Shown: in pieces, positions 40,257 to 50,319 of the stretch
Layout of the letters: each line of letters starts with the position of its first letter
Numbering within the stretch: position 1 is the first letter of the stretch
The notes under the pieces: generated by a model
Told to the model about the DNA's origin: nothing
Seen by the model: the letters and a program-made list of their open reading frames with translations, nothing else
Databases searched by the model: none
NCBI RefSeq assembly: GCF_003048675.2
Contig: NZ_CP060707.1
Span: 868,001 to 932,000, forward strand
Reading direction: 5' to 3'
Source of the DNA: Campylobacter concisus
GTDB lineage: Bacteria; Campylobacterota; Campylobacteria; Campylobacterales; Campylobacteraceae
Length of the DNA stretch: 64,000 nucleotides
Translations under genes and position numbers: made by a program

Positions 40257-41494
40257 TGCAAAAGATATTTTTTAAGACATTTGGCTGCCGCACAAACATC
40301 TATGACACCGAGCTTTTAAAGAGCTACATCAAAGACTACGAGATCACAAATGACGAAGAGGTCGCTGATATCGTAGTCATAAACTCATGCACCGTGACAA
40401 ATTCGGCTGATAGCGGCGTTAGAAACTATATAAACGGCGTAAAAAGACGTGGCGCAAAGGTTATACTAACAGGATGTGGCGCAGTTAGTAAGGGCAAGGA
40501 GCTTTTTAGTAGCGGCGTCTTTGGTGTGCTAGGAGCTAGTAAAAAGAGCGATATAAACGAGCTTTTAAAGCAAGAAAAGCCATTTTTTGAGCTTGGAAAT
40601 TTAAACTCAGTCGATAAAAACATCGTCACAAACTACGAAAATCACACAAAGGCTTTTATAAAAATTCAAGAAGGCTGCAACTTTAACTGTAGCTACTGCA
40701 TCATCCCATCAGTGCGTGGCAAAGCTAGAAGCATGGATGAGGCGATGATACTAAAAGAAGCTAGAATTTTAGCTCAAAATGGCTATAATGAGCTCGTCTT
40801 AACTGGCACAAACATAGGCAGTTACGGCAAAGATACAAATAGCTCTCTTGGCAAACTGCTAGCAAATTTAGGTAAAATTTCAGGCATCAGACGCATAAGA
40901 CTTGGCAGTATCGAGCCAAGCCAGATAGATGAGAGCTTTAGAGAAATTTTAAAAGAGGAGTGGCTGGAGCGCCATCTTCACATCGCACTTCAGCACACGA
41001 GCGAGGCGATGCTAAAGATCATGCGCAGGCGAAACAACGCATTTAGCGACTTAGAGCTTTTTAATGAGCTAAGCTCCCTTGGCTTTGCTTTGGGGACTGA
41101 CTACATCGTGGGTCATCCAGGAGAGAGTGAAGAAATTTGGGCAGAGGCGGTGGAAAATTTCAAGAAATTTCCTATCACACATTTGCATGCTTTTGTCTAT
41201 TCGCCTAGGCGTGATACGCACTCAGCGACGCTAAAAAGCGACGTTAGTGGCGATGTGGCAAAGGCAAGGCTGAAAGTTTTACAGGGCATTGCCTTGCAAA
41301 ATAATGAAAATTTTAGAAAAAAACATAACGAAACTTTAAAAATTTTAGTCGAGCAAAAAAACGGCGACTTTTACGAGGGCTTTGATCAGTTTTACAACAA
41401 AGCTAAAATTTCTAGTAAGAATGACATAACAAAAGAGTGGTTGGAGGTAAGCGAATATGAAATTAAGCCAGATGCCAATTATGCAAAAATTTAA
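40256..41494 (+). CDS. mtaB: tRNA t6A37 methylthiotransferase
   Basis: Radical-SAM enzyme forming ms2t6A at tRNA position 37. 412 residues: N-terminal UPF0004 domain (FFKTFGCRTNIYD, INSCTVTNSADSG, LTGCGAVS), the radical SAM cluster EGCNFNCSYCIIPSVRGKARS, and the LQHTSEAMLKIMRRR motif. The length and the FGCRTN start fit MtaB rather than MiaB, and a full TRAM domain is not obvious. It overlaps the FtsH-like gene by 38 bases. Confidence 0.9.
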   Translation: MQKIFFKTFGCRTNIYDTELLKSYIKDYEITNDEEVADIVVINSCTVTNSADSGVRNYINGVKRRGAKVILTGCGAVSKGKELFSSGVFGVLGASKKSDINELLKQEKPFFELGNLNSVDKNIVTNYENHTKAFIKIQEGCNFNCSYCIIPSVRGKARSMDEAMILKEARILAQNGYNELVLTGTNIGSYGKDTNSSLGKLLANLGKISGIRRIRLGSIEPSQIDESFREILKEEWLERHLHIALQHTSEAMLKIMRRRNNAFSDLELFNELSSLGFALGTDYIVGHPGESEEIWAEAVENFKKFPITHLHAFVYSPRRDTHSATLKSDVSGDVAKARLKVLQGIALQNNENFRKKHNETLKILVEQKNGDFYEGFDQFYNKAKISSKNDITKEWLEVSEYEIKPDANYAKI

Positions 41495-43133
41495 ATTTAA
41501 CAAGAAAAACATCCTGATAATAGCCGCTATGGCTCTGATAATAGCACTACTTTTTGCTGTTAGTAAAGAGCCACGAAACATCACCTACTCGCAATATATG
41601 CAACTAATGGATGGAAATTTCATCGATAAAGCGGTCATCGACGAAGACGAGGTCATCCTCTATGCGCAAAATAACCGCTTTGCCATCATAAAAGAGGGCA
41701 TAGACATAAAAGAGCTCATAAAAAAGGTCCCAGTCGAGCGAAGCGTGCAATATATCACGCCTGGCATGGTCTGGGGAAGCATCATCTTTGTTTGTCTTGT
41801 GCTTTGGTATGCATATATTTTTAGGGCTATCAAGAAAAAAGAGGAGAGCCTTTTAAGCAAAAAGGACGGCGCTTTTGAGATAGAAAACGTGCTAAATCAA
41901 AATGCGATGCCAGTCATCTCAAACGTTAGATTTAGCGATGTAGCTGGCATTAGCGAGGTCAAAAGCGAGCTTAGCGAGATAGTTGATTTTCTTAAAAATC
42001 CACAAAAATATAGAAATTTTGGTATCAAAATGCCAAAAGGCGTGCTAATGATAGGCCCTCCAGGCGTTGGCAAGACGCTTGTGGCAAAGGCGGTCGCTGG
42101 CGAGGCAAATGTGCCGTTTTTTTACCAAAATGGTGCAAGCTTCGTGCAAATTTATGTCGGTATGGGCGCAAAAAGAGTTAGAGAGCTCTTTAGCAGAGCC
42201 AAATCCTACGCACCTTCAATTATCTTTATCGACGAGATAGACGCTGTTGGCAAGAGCAGGGGTGGGGCTAGAAACGACGAGCGAGAAGCCACGCTAAATC
42301 AGCTGCTAACCGAGATGGACGGCTTTGAAGATAACTCAGGCGTCATCGTCATAGCTGCAACAAATAGGATCGAGATGATCGACGAGGCGCTACTTAGATC
42401 AGGCCGTTTTGATAGGCGTATATTTTTATCAATGCCTGATTTTAACGACAGGGTGGCGATCCTAAACACATATCTAAGAGATAAAAACTGCGAAGTGTCA
42501 GCCGAGGATATCGCTAGAATGAGCGTTGGCTTTTCTGGTGCGGCACTTAGCACGCTTGTAAATGAAGCAGCGATAAACGCTCTAAGAAACGGCGAAAGCG
42601 TGCTTAGAATGAGGGATTTTGAGGCTGTTTTAAACAAGGTCTTGCTCGGCAAGAAAAAGGTGCTAAGCTACAGCGAGAGCGAGAAGAAAATTCAAGCCAT
42701 CTACCAAGGTGCAAAGGCGCTAAGTGCTTACTGGTTTGATGTGAAATTTGAAAAAATTTCGCTCATTGAAGACCGCTTTATGGCGACTGAGCAAGAGATC
42801 GAGTCAAAGTCACAGATGCTCTCACGCATAAAGGTTTTAATCTCTGGCATGTGCAAGCTCGAGATAGATGAGAACGACATCTTTTCAAACTCAAGCAACG
42901 ATCTAAATTTGGCAAAAGAGATCGCTTCAAAGATGGTTTATGAATACGGCATGGGAAATTCTTTCGTGCCAAATCCAAATGATGTGGAAGAAATTTTAAA
43001 ACAAGCAAAAGATGAGATAATCTCCTTTTTAAAGGGCACAAACGAGCAAATCGCAAGGATAAGCTCATATCTGCTTGCTTATGAGAGCGTAGATAAAGAG
43101 ACGCTTGCTAAAATTTTAAATGAAAACTACTAA
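41457..43133 (+). CDS. FtsH-like AAA ATPase lacking the zinc-protease motif
   Basis: 558 residues arranged like FtsH: two N-terminal membrane helices (about 19-36 and 103-122) around a small periplasmic loop, an AAA module with [34 protein letters not shown] and the arginine fingers LRSGRFDRR, then an FtsH-style C-terminal domain. Where FtsH has HEAGH this protein reads [11 protein letters not shown], so the zinc ligands are gone and proteolysis is not expected. The start at 41457 has GGAGGT eight bases ahead. A second, degenerate FtsH at this locus is known in this phylum (H. pylori HP0286, C. jejuni Cj1005c). Its role is unproven. Confidence 0.85.
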   Translation: MKLSQMPIMQKFKFNKKNILIIAAMALIIALLFAVSKEPRNITYSQYMQLMDGNFIDKAVIDEDEVILYAQNNRFAIIKEGIDIKELIKKVPVERSVQYITPGMVWGSIIFVCLVLWYAYIFRAIKKKEESLLSKKDGAFEIENVLNQNAMPVISNVRFSDVAGISEVKSELSEIVDFLKNPQKYRNFGIKMPKGVLMIGPPGVGKTLVAKAVAGEANVPFFYQNGASFVQIYVGMGAKRVRELFSRAKSYAPSIIFIDEIDAVGKSRGGARNDEREATLNQLLTEMDGFEDNSGVIVIAATNRIEMIDEALLRSGRFDRRIFLSMPDFNDRVAILNTYLRDKNCEVSAEDIARMSVGFSGAALSTLVNEAAINALRNGESVLRMRDFEAVLNKVLLGKKKVLSYSESEKKIQAIYQGAKALSAYWFDVKFEKISLIEDRFMATEQEIESKSQMLSRIKVLISGMCKLEIDENDIFSNSSNDLNLAKEIASKMVYEYGMGNSFVPNPNDVEEILKQAKDEIISFLKGTNEQIARISSYLLAYESVDKETLAKILNENY

Positions 43134-43146
43134 TAAAGGAGAAAAA

Positions 43147-43686
43147 ATGAAAGCAAAAATAGGAATTCTAACTATGTCCGATCGCGCAAGTGAAGGCACA
43201 TACGAGGACAAATCAGGCCCAGCAATCAAAGAGGTGCTTGATAGTTGGATAGTAAGCGAGAGAGAGTATTTTTACGAGGTGATCCCAGATGAGCTTGATC
43301 TTATAAAAGAGAGGCTCGTGCACATGATAGATGTGCTAGGATGCGACCTTGTGCTAACGACCGGAGGCACAGGACCAGCCGTAAGAGATGTCACTCCAGA
43401 GGCTACTGAGGCAGTTTGCGAGAAGATGATGCCAGGCTTTGGCGAGCTAATGAGAGCTGCGAGCTTAAAATATGTCCCAACAGCGATCCTATCACGCCAA
43501 ACAGCAGGCATCAGAGGCCATGCGCTTATCATAAATTTACCAGGTCAGCCAAAGGCTATAAAAGAGTGCTTGGAGCCGGTATTTCCAGCGGTGCCATACT
43601 GCATCGATCTTATAGAGGGTGCATTTATCGAGACAGATGAAAACGTGATGAAAGTTTTCCGCCCAAAACAAAAGAAAATTTCATAA
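43147..43686 (+). CDS. mogA: Molybdopterin adenylyltransferase
   Basis: Adenylates molybdopterin before metal insertion, needed for formate dehydrogenase, nitrate reductase and related enzymes. 179 residues: KIGILTMSDRASEGTYEDKS, the LTTGGTGPAVRDVTPEAT motif and the C-terminal LIINLPGQPKAIKECLE. ATG 43147 follows AAAGGAGAAAAA; the upstream start at 43120 lies within the previous gene. Confidence 0.93.
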   Translation: MKAKIGILTMSDRASEGTYEDKSGPAIKEVLDSWIVSEREYFYEVIPDELDLIKERLVHMIDVLGCDLVLTTGGTGPAVRDVTPEATEAVCEKMMPGFGELMRAASLKYVPTAILSRQTAGIRGHALIINLPGQPKAIKECLEPVFPAVPYCIDLIEGAFIETDENVMKVFRPKQKKIS

Positions 43687-43715
43687 ACAAATTTTGTTAA
43701 ACCACTGAAATTTAA

Positions 43716-43740
43716 GCCACCACTTTTATGAAGAGGTGGC
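43716..43740 (+). terminator. Hairpin after mogA
   Basis: GCCACC-A-CTT stem against AAG-A-GGTGGC (one mismatch), loop TTATG, followed by AAATTTTACT, 30 bases after the mogA stop. Confidence 0.6.
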
Positions 43741-44315
43741 AAATTTTACTACTGCTTCTTTTAATTTGATGCCTTTTTAGCTGCTATTTTAAGTATGCAT
43801 GTTTTTTGACTAGTTTTTAGCTTGCTTATTTGTTTTGATTTGTTGTTGTTAAATTTGATGAAGAATAGCTTTTATGTCATATTTTGCGATTAAGCTAGAG
43901 TGATGAAAAATTTGCAAAGCATGGCGCTAAAGATTTCTTGCATAGGGATTATTGGTGAATTAAATTTTTAAAATAGCTTTGACTTAAGTGCCCTTAAAAC
44001 TAAAAACATCATAGGGCTATTATGTTTTAGTTTTTAAATTTACAACCTCTTGTATTAGAAAATATAGATAAAACATTTGAATTTTTAACCAAAGGGCTTA
44101 AATTTATTGTTTTTTATCTTTGATATCTATTTATATAGATATTTGTCTCTTATTTTGTAAAGCAAGCTAGCAACATTTTCTAAAAGATTTTATAGCTAAA
44201 TTTGCATTATTTTAAATAAATACTATTATACAAACTAGTATTTTTAATAATAAAAATTAAATTTATATTTTTATTTTATTTAAAAATTGTCATATATGTC
44301 TAAAAATTTATAAAA

Positions 44316-44342
44316 AACCTTGATAGCATTACTATCAAGGTT
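44316..44342. promoter_or_regulatory. Perfect 11-bp inverted repeat upstream of htpG
   Basis: AACCTTGATAG - CATTA - CTATCAAGGTT, 24 bases upstream of the htpG -10. It is neither CIRCE nor a HAIR sequence. On the minus strand it is followed by TTTTTTA and would be a good terminator, but no minus-strand gene ends here. It may be an operator over the -35 area or a leftover terminator. Confidence 0.55.
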
Positions 44343-44362
44343 AAGTATATTTTTATCACTTT

Positions 44363-44372
44363 GTGCTATAAT
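44363..44372 (+). promoter_or_regulatory. Promoter -10 of htpG
   Basis: Extended -10 TGTGCTATAAT, with TATAAT at 44367-44372, 31 bases before the start. Confidence 0.7.
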
Positions 44373-44403
44373 CTGCCAAAAATTTTAAAACAAGGAAAAG
44401 AAA

Positions 44404-46260
44404 ATGGCAGATAAATTTGAATTTCAAACCGAGGTCAATGACCTTTTAAATTTGATGATCCACTCTCTTTACTCAAACAAAGAGATATTTTTAAGAGAGC
44501 TCATATCAAACTCAAACGACGCACTTGACAAGCTAAACTACTTATGCTTGACCGATGAAAAGTATAAAAGCTTAAGCTACACTCCAAGGATCGACATCAA
44601 AATCGACGAAAAAGCTAAGACTTTAACCATCAGCGACAACGGTATCGGCATGGATAAAGACGAGCTTATCGCAAATTTAGGCACCATTGCAAGAAGTGGC
44701 ACAAAGGGCTTTATGCAAAGCTTAAGCGGCGATGCCAAAAAAGATAGCTCGCTGATCGGCCAGTTTGGCGTTGGCTTTTACTCAGCGTTTATGGTGGCAA
44801 GTAAGATCGAGGTTATAAGCAAACGAGCGCTAAGCGAGAAGGCCTATAAATGGACATCTGACGCAAAAAGCTACGAGATCGAAGATGCTAAAAAAGATGG
44901 CTTTGGTACGGATATAATCCTGCATTTAAACGACGATGAGTTTGCAAATTCTTGGCGTATAGAGGAGATAGTCAAAAAGTATTCAAACCACATCCCTTAT
45001 CCTATATTTATGGATAAAGAGAGCTACGTCGCGCCAAAAGAAGGCGAAAAAGAAGGCACTTATGAGACTAAAAACGAGCAGATAAACAAGGCAAATGCGC
45101 TTTGGAGACTAAATAAAGCCAGCTTAAAAGAGCAAGACTACAACGACTTTTATAAGCAAATTTCACACGATAGCAGCGACCCGCTCCTTTATATCCACAC
45201 AAAAGCTGAGGGTAAGATCGAGTACTCGACACTATTTTATGTGCCAAGCACTGAGCCGTTTGACCTCTTTAGGGTTGATTATCAAAGTGGCGTGAAGCTC
45301 TATGTGAAGAGGGTTTTTATAACTGACGATGCAAAAGAGCTTTTGCCGCCTTATCTAAGGTTTATCAAAGGTGTGATCGACGTTGAAGACCTGCCGCTAA
45401 ACGTTAGCCGCGAAATTTTACAAGAAAATGCGATAATGCGAACCGTTAAAGAGCAAAGTGTGAAGAAAATTTTAAGCGAACTTGCAAAAGTAAAAGATAA
45501 CGACCGCGAAAAATACATAAAATTTTACAAACTATTTGGCAAGGTTTTAAAAGAGGGGCTTTATGGTTTTAACGCTGAAAAAGAGCAAATTTTAGATCTT
45601 TGCCTATTTAAAAGCTCAAAAAGAGATGGGCTTATCAGTCTAAAAGAGTACAAAGAGGCGATGAAAGAGGATCAAAAGTCGATCTACTACATCAGCGGCA
45701 ACAACGAAAATATGCTAAGAAATTCGCCGCTTCTTGAGAGCTTTAAGAAAAACGATATCGAAGTGCTTATTATGGATGAAGAGATCGACACGATCGTCAT
45801 GCCAATGGTCAATGAATTTGATAAAACACCTCTAAAATCAGTCTCACACGCTGATATAAACGACGAGATCAAAAGTGATGAGAAGGTCGATGAGAGCAAG
45901 GTCGCAAACACGCTTGTTAAGATGAAAGAGATATTAAAAGACGAAGTTAAAGACGTTAGGCTAAGCTCAAGGCTCTCAAGCTCGGCTGCGGTGCTAATAT
46001 ATGATAAAAACGACCCTGATTACGCTATGCAAGAGATGTTAAAACAGATGGGACAAGGCGCAAATGCTCCAAAAGTTAAGCCGATCTTGGAGATAAATGC
46101 CGATCATGAAATTTTTGCTAAACTTGAGAAAAATGAGGCGATGGTTTATGACATAGCGCCTTTGCTTCTTGATATGGCAAGGCTAAATGAGGGCATGAGC
46201 CTAGAAAATCCAGCTAAATTTTCAGAACTTCTAACAAAAGTGATGATAAAAGCTATATAA
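44404..46260 (+). CDS. htpG: Hsp90 family chaperone HtpG
   Basis: ATP-driven homodimeric chaperone. 618 residues: the GHKL ATPase domain ([39 protein letters not shown]), the middle domain with [13 protein letters not shown] (about 350) and the C-terminal dimerisation domain from about 490. Full length. It is expressed as a single gene between its own promoter and a strong terminator. Confidence 0.98.
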   Translation: MADKFEFQTEVNDLLNLMIHSLYSNKEIFLRELISNSNDALDKLNYLCLTDEKYKSLSYTPRIDIKIDEKAKTLTISDNGIGMDKDELIANLGTIARSGTKGFMQSLSGDAKKDSSLIGQFGVGFYSAFMVASKIEVISKRALSEKAYKWTSDAKSYEIEDAKKDGFGTDIILHLNDDEFANSWRIEEIVKKYSNHIPYPIFMDKESYVAPKEGEKEGTYETKNEQINKANALWRLNKASLKEQDYNDFYKQISHDSSDPLLYIHTKAEGKIEYSTLFYVPSTEPFDLFRVDYQSGVKLYVKRVFITDDAKELLPPYLRFIKGVIDVEDLPLNVSREILQENAIMRTVKEQSVKKILSELAKVKDNDREKYIKFYKLFGKVLKEGLYGFNAEKEQILDLCLFKSSKRDGLISLKEYKEAMKEDQKSIYYISGNNENMLRNSPLLESFKKNDIEVLIMDEEIDTIVMPMVNEFDKTPLKSVSHADINDEIKSDEKVDESKVANTLVKMKEILKDEVKDVRLSSRLSSSAAVLIYDKNDPDYAMQEMLKQMGQGANAPKVKPILEINADHEIFAKLEKNEAMVYDIAPLLLDMARLNEGMSLENPAKFSELLTKVMIKAI

Positions 46261-46267
46261 AATTTGT

Positions 46268-46292
46268 AAGCCCAAATAAATTTGGGCTTTTT
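46268..46292 (+). terminator. Rho-independent terminator of htpG
   Basis: Nine-bp stem AAGCCCAAA / TTTGGGCTT with loop TAAA and a TTT tail, 8 bases after the stop. Confidence 0.88.
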
Positions 46293-46365
46293 AAATTTGT
46301 AGTCTAGTAAAAGCCTAAAATACGAGCTAAGTTAAATTTGGCTCCATTATTAGTTTGACTTTTGC

Positions 46366-46572
46366 TTATTTTTGCTCTTTGTATTTTAAAACTTGAGCGT
46401 AAATTTCATCTTTTAGTTTTAATTTTTCTTTTTTCAAGGCATCAAGCTCAGAGGCTTGCGCTGCTTTGCTATCTATTTTTTCATTTAGCTCGTCATGCTT
46501 TTTGCAAAGTGCGGCAAAATGAACATCAGCTTTTTTCAACTCATTTATGAGATCAGTGTATTCGTGTAACAT
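46366..46572 (-). CDS. YdcH-family (DUF465) small protein
   Basis: 68 residues, highly charged and helical, with the family pattern KHDELNEKIDSK and LKKEKLKLKDEI at the C-terminus. The function of the family is unknown. I start at MLHEYTDLINEL, preceded by CAGGAGCTACGT; a longer frame begins 12 codons upstream without such a site. It lies downstream of the K+ channel gene on the same strand. Confidence 0.85.
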   Translation of the reverse strand: MLHEYTDLINELKKADVHFAALCKKHDELNEKIDSKAAQASELDALKKEKLKLKDEIYAQVLKYKEQK

Positions 46573-46695
46573 ACGTAGCTCCTGTAAAAAATTTATAAAT
46601 TCTAACAAGGCTTTGTAAATGTTTGGCTATCTAAATTTAGATCTATAAAAGCTTAGTGGTTAAGTCAAATTTATGCCACAAATCAAATGCAAAAA

Positions 46696-47826
46696 CTAAA
46701 CGTATTTTAGCTCTTCTGGCTTGTGTTTGCTCTTTACTAGGCGCTTGGTTAGACGTATGCCATCAACTGTACCGATGACTAAAAGCTTTGTGCCAGTGCC
46801 GATTAGAGTGTCACCATTTGGCATAGGGATAAATTTATTATTTATGTCTCTAATGCCTACCACGTCAGCATTAGTGATATTTCTTAGGTGTGTCTCTTTT
46901 AGTCTTTTAAACCTTATCCAAGAGTAGTCAGGCACAAGAATTTCTTCTATGTCGATAGGCGAACTTTTTGTGTATAGAAATTGCTCGAGTAAATTTTCCA
47001 TATCAGGTCTTACGCTCATGGCACTTAGACGCTGTGCGACTAGGCGAGATGGGCTTACGACGTTATCAGCGCCAAGTTTTTTAAGTCTTTGTGTGTCATC
47101 TTCACTGTCGGAGTTTGTGATAATATGGTAAGGTTTTTTGCGGCCTATCTCTTTTTCATAAAGTCTAACAGATGCGATAAGTGCGATATTATCAGCGATA
47201 TTTGGGCTAAGAGTGATTAGTCCTTTTGCGCTTGATAGATGCGTTTTTAAAAAGGCGATTTGAGTGTGAGGCTGAGCTTTTATGAAGTATGGATACTTGT
47301 AAATTTGAGCTAATTCTGCGATATCTTCTCTGTCATCGACCACTACAAATGGTATGTGATTTTCACGAAACTGAGCGCTAAGCTCGATCGTGTAGAGGTT
47401 GTGATAACAAATAACGAAGTGATTTTTTAGTCTTGCGATCTTGTAAAGCATGCGCCTTTCCTTTAAAATGCTAATTAATGTGCCTCTTTTTAGAACTTCT
47501 ACAACGATACCGATTGATAGTGTAAAAATAATGAAGCCAACAAGGATAAAAGTTATAGTAAAAATTCGCCCCTTTGGAGTTATGGGCGCAACTTCGGTAA
47601 AACCGACCGTCGTGAAGGTCATACCTGCTTGGTAAAAGGCATCTATGAGAGAGAAGTTATCTATAAAGATATAACCCAGTGTTCCAAAAAGTAACAGTAG
47701 TACGACTGAAATTAGTGGAAATCTAAAAGGTTTTAGTTGTTCGTAAAGCTCAGTATCTAGGCTTATTTCTGGTTTTGCGGAGTTTGACCAGTTGAGGAAT
47801 TTTAAAAGTCTTGAGAGAAAAGACAT
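46696..47826 (-). CDS. Two-helix potassium channel with TrkA-N regulatory domain
   Basis: 376 residues: two membrane helices (about 34-55 and 90-112) with the selectivity filter in TFTTVGFTEV (Thr-Val-Gly-Phe in place of the usual Thr-Val-Gly-Tyr), then a cytoplasmic RCK/TrkA-N domain (about 130-250) and a TrkA-C-like part. The RCK nucleotide motif reads FVICYHNLYTIELS rather than the standard GxGxxG, so nucleotide binding is doubtful. It lies 22 bases after rpmB. Confidence 0.88.
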   Translation of the reverse strand: MSFLSRLLKFLNWSNSAKPEISLDTELYEQLKPFRFPLISVVLLLLFGTLGYIFIDNFSLIDAFYQAGMTFTTVGFTEVAPITPKGRIFTITFILVGFIIFTLSIGIVVEVLKRGTLISILKERRMLYKIARLKNHFVICYHNLYTIELSAQFRENHIPFVVVDDREDIAELAQIYKYPYFIKAQPHTQIAFLKTHLSSAKGLITLSPNIADNIALIASVRLYEKEIGRKKPYHIITNSDSEDDTQRLKKLGADNVVSPSRLVAQRLSAMSVRPDMENLLEQFLYTKSSPIDIEEILVPDYSWIRFKRLKETHLRNITNADVVGIRDINNKFIPMPNGDTLIGTGTKLLVIGTVDGIRLTKRLVKSKHKPEELKYV

Positions 47827-47848
47827 AAATTCCTCTTCATTTTATCTC

Positions 47849-48040
47849 TTAGTTTGATTGCTTTTTCATAGTTCTTAGAGTAGAAGCAGCAACTTTTATT
47901 CTTCTTGTTGTGCCATCTTCTAGAGTAACACGGATAGTTCTAAGATTTGGTAAAAATCTTCTTTTAGTTTTATTGTTGGCATGACTCACGTTGTTGCCTA
48001 CCATTGGTCCTTTACCAGTTATTGCACATCTTTTTGACAT
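47849..48040 (-). CDS. rpmB: 50S ribosomal protein L28
   Basis: 63 residues of normal length: [20 protein letters not shown] followed by [13 protein letters not shown], the standard L28 pattern. It precedes the K+ channel gene, possibly on the same transcript. Confidence 0.97.
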   Translation of the reverse strand: MSKRCAITGKGPMVGNNVSHANNKTKRRFLPNLRTIRVTLEDGTTRRIKVAASTLRTMKKQSN

Positions 48041-48214
48041 TTTTTTATAAACAAAAATTTCTGCTGATTTTTATCTAAACAAAAACCAAAGTATTGCTTA
48101 AAAATGAACATTTATATTTATAAGTTTTGTTGATTTTTTTATTTAATTAAGGCTAAAAATAGCCCCAAAATAAAAATCGGTAAAAACAAAAAATGCTAAC
48201 TAAAAATCAAATAG

Positions 48215-48940
48215 ATGAAATTTCAAATTTTTATCTATAAAATGCCCGATGCTTTTTATGAGTGCCAAAAGCACTTGGATGAGGGCGACATCACTGCTGC
48301 TATGGAGCTTTTGAGGGGTAGTGAGACTTTTAAAGCGTACTTTGCTACGATAGTAAATTTAGGCGATTTTGGCGTTCAAAACCACACTAGAGATATCTAT
48401 GCGATGGCTTATCCGCTAGGCATAGACAACCTAAAAATGATAATTTGCTCTTATTTTGTTTTTATCAAATCTCCAAAAAGATATAAAAATTTTGGTGTAA
48501 ATTTACACTCGATGATGGAGTTTAATGCCAAATTTCTATCTGACTGGAGCAAACTTCTAAACTACCTTGGGTTAAAAAATCAAAAAAATTTGTTTCTAGC
48601 TGCCTACGCGCTAATTTTGCTTATATTTTGCGAGCTTATCTTTTTGAAGTATCCACACTCGCTTAAACATATCGTTGGCTTTTCTGATATGAGCTTTGAT
48701 AGGATCTTGCAGCGAAGGTTTGATATTTCGCTATTTGGAGTGCTTTTAAAGCTTGCAGGATGGGAGAGCGATAGGCTCACTAGAGAAGAGGTTTTGGTTT
48801 TAAAATACTTTAAAATTTTGCTCTCTTATGAGGCTAGCACTGCTAAATTTTTTGACTTTGGCATCGATAGGATCACCGATGTTAGCGTCCATGCTTCGGC
48901 TGATATGGTTATAAATTTAAAAAAGGCTCTTAGAAAATGA
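48215..48940 (+). CDS. HDOD-like signalling protein, start uncertain
   Basis: 241 residues, mostly helical, resembling the HDOD output domain: a core near HDEGDITAAMELL-like HLDEGDITAAMELLRGSE, and LGDFGVQNHTRDIYAMAYPLG followed by helices. No catalytic HD pair is obvious. The listed ATG has no ribosome site. An ATG at 48193 gives MLTKNQIDEISNFYL and a stop; removing one T from the T5 run at 48228-48232 would join it to YKMPDAFYECQK in this frame. It overlaps the next gene by 4 bases. Confidence 0.65.
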   Translation: MKFQIFIYKMPDAFYECQKHLDEGDITAAMELLRGSETFKAYFATIVNLGDFGVQNHTRDIYAMAYPLGIDNLKMIICSYFVFIKSPKRYKNFGVNLHSMMEFNAKFLSDWSKLLNYLGLKNQKNLFLAAYALILLIFCELIFLKYPHSLKHIVGFSDMSFDRILQRRFDISLFGVLLKLAGWESDRLTREEVLVLKYFKILLSYEASTAKFFDFGIDRITDVSVHASADMVINLKKALRK

Positions 48941-50310
48941 AAGTAACTTTTGAGGGCTCTTTGGCAATTGTTAGGCCATTTGGATTTTTAGAGGTTAATA
49001 TCACCCCTTCAAGCATCAAAAAGGCCGAAGTAGAGCAAATTTGCGCAAGGCAGATAAGTGCCATTTTGCTTTCATTAAAAAATGTCACATTTTTTAGCCC
49101 TCTTTGGCTAAATAGCACGTGCGAGCATCTATCAAGCATCGCTAAGCAGATAGGCGCTGAGTTTGCAGTCTGCGATTATGACGATACTTTTTACGAGCTT
49201 GTCGCAAAGACTTCAAAAAATATTTTGAGATTTTCACTCTTTGAAAATGAAAAAGTTGCGACGCTATTTTTAAATGATACTTTAGCAGATAGCAGCGAAG
49301 CCATTGTGATTTATAACAAAAACGAGCAGTATAAAGACTATATCAACTCGCTTTTGGAGCAAAAGTGCTATAAGTGTAAATTTGTAAAAAGCGTAGAAGA
49401 ATTTAACGCTGCCAAGCAAGCTTACAAATACACCATCAGCACCCTAAATCACATCGTTTTAGGCAAAAAAGAGTTTAGCGCCTTTATAAGAGGTGACGTC
49501 GTCATTTACAAGACAGTAGGGCTCATAGATAGCTCTTTTGTGCAGAAATTTGACTATAAATTTCACGAAAGGTTGCAAAAGGTAGGCTTTAAATTCTTTG
49601 TTTTTTGGTCTGATTCGGTTGGTGCTTTAAATACCATAGGTGCTAGTTTTTTGATAAAGCTATCTGAGCTGAGCCAAAAAAGTGGCGGTATATTGGTGAT
49701 TTGCGGCTTAAATGAGGGCAACATCTCAGAGACACTTGCCTCAAATTTAAAAGCGGCAAAGATACTTTTATATAAAAAGATGGATGATTTTTTCAAAGAT
49801 GACTCGACGCTCTATTTTAAAAAGCGCCTTATCGATATAGAGCCCACAAAGATGAATAAAAGCTTAGTTGAGTTTTTGCCACTTGTGATCTCAAGCGTCA
49901 CAGACGTGCTCTCGCCTTTGATAGAGAGTGAAATTTTATGCCTTGATGCAAAGATTAGCAACTTTAATGTAGAGGGCGAAAATGACTATTTGCGGGCTTG
50001 TGTGCTCTTTTATGGCGACGTACAGATGAGAATTTTGCTTGGCGTTAAAAAGGACAAGCTTAGCAAAATTTGCTCCATTTTTTCAGATAATGGCGATCTG
50101 GAGTGTGGCTGTTTAAGCGGATTTTCTCAAATTTTTAGTATCATTGCAAGCAAAATTTTAGACATTTTCATCGAGAGAAATTTAAAGGTAAAGCTTAGCA
50201 ACTTTAAATTTTACGAAAATGAGATGTTTTTTGACAGAGCAAGCAGTGGAATTTTTGCCACATTAAATGCAAAAGAGAGCCAAACTGGCATGATTTTTAT
50301 AAGTAAATAA
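48937..50310 (+). CDS. STAS and CheX-like multidomain protein
   Basis: 457 residues. The first 90 look like a STAS fold (LAIVRPFGFLEV ... LLSLKNVTFF). A second STAS-like region spans about 185-290 (EFSAFIRGDVVIYKTVGLID ... NTIGASFLIKLSELSQKSGG). The C-terminus (about 315-440) resembles the CheX/FliY phosphatase-like fold with VLFYGDVQMRILLGV and an SQIFSIIASKILDIF helix. It is coupled to the HDOD-like gene by ATGA. A signalling or chemotaxis role is inferred from domains; no catalytic E-x-x-N motif is clear. Confidence 0.6.
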   Translation: MKVTFEGSLAIVRPFGFLEVNITPSSIKKAEVEQICARQISAILLSLKNVTFFSPLWLNSTCEHLSSIAKQIGAEFAVCDYDDTFYELVAKTSKNILRFSLFENEKVATLFLNDTLADSSEAIVIYNKNEQYKDYINSLLEQKCYKCKFVKSVEEFNAAKQAYKYTISTLNHIVLGKKEFSAFIRGDVVIYKTVGLIDSSFVQKFDYKFHERLQKVGFKFFVFWSDSVGALNTIGASFLIKLSELSQKSGGILVICGLNEGNISETLASNLKAAKILLYKKMDDFFKDDSTLYFKKRLIDIEPTKMNKSLVEFLPLVISSVTDVLSPLIESEILCLDAKISNFNVEGENDYLRACVLFYGDVQMRILLGVKKDKLSKICSIFSDNGDLECGCLSGFSQIFSIIASKILDIFIERNLKVKLSNFKFYENEMFFDRASSGIFATLNAKESQTGMIFISK

Positions 50311-50319
50311 GGATTTAAA

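Larger units (their letters stand above)
43741..44403. other. A/T-rich gene-poor gap before htpG
   Basis: About 660 bases with no convincing gene. Short plus-strand frames exist (for example around 44035-44125, reading LQPLVLENIDKTFEFLTKG), which could be remnants of a decayed gene or chance. No tRNA, insertion sequence or repeat family is seen. A perfect hairpin at 44316-44342 and the htpG promoter are listed separately. Confidence 0.5.

Noticed and set aside
43741..44315. Decayed gene in the htpG gap
   Set aside because: Several short protein-like pieces exist but none longer than about 30 codons and none alignable by eye to a known protein.
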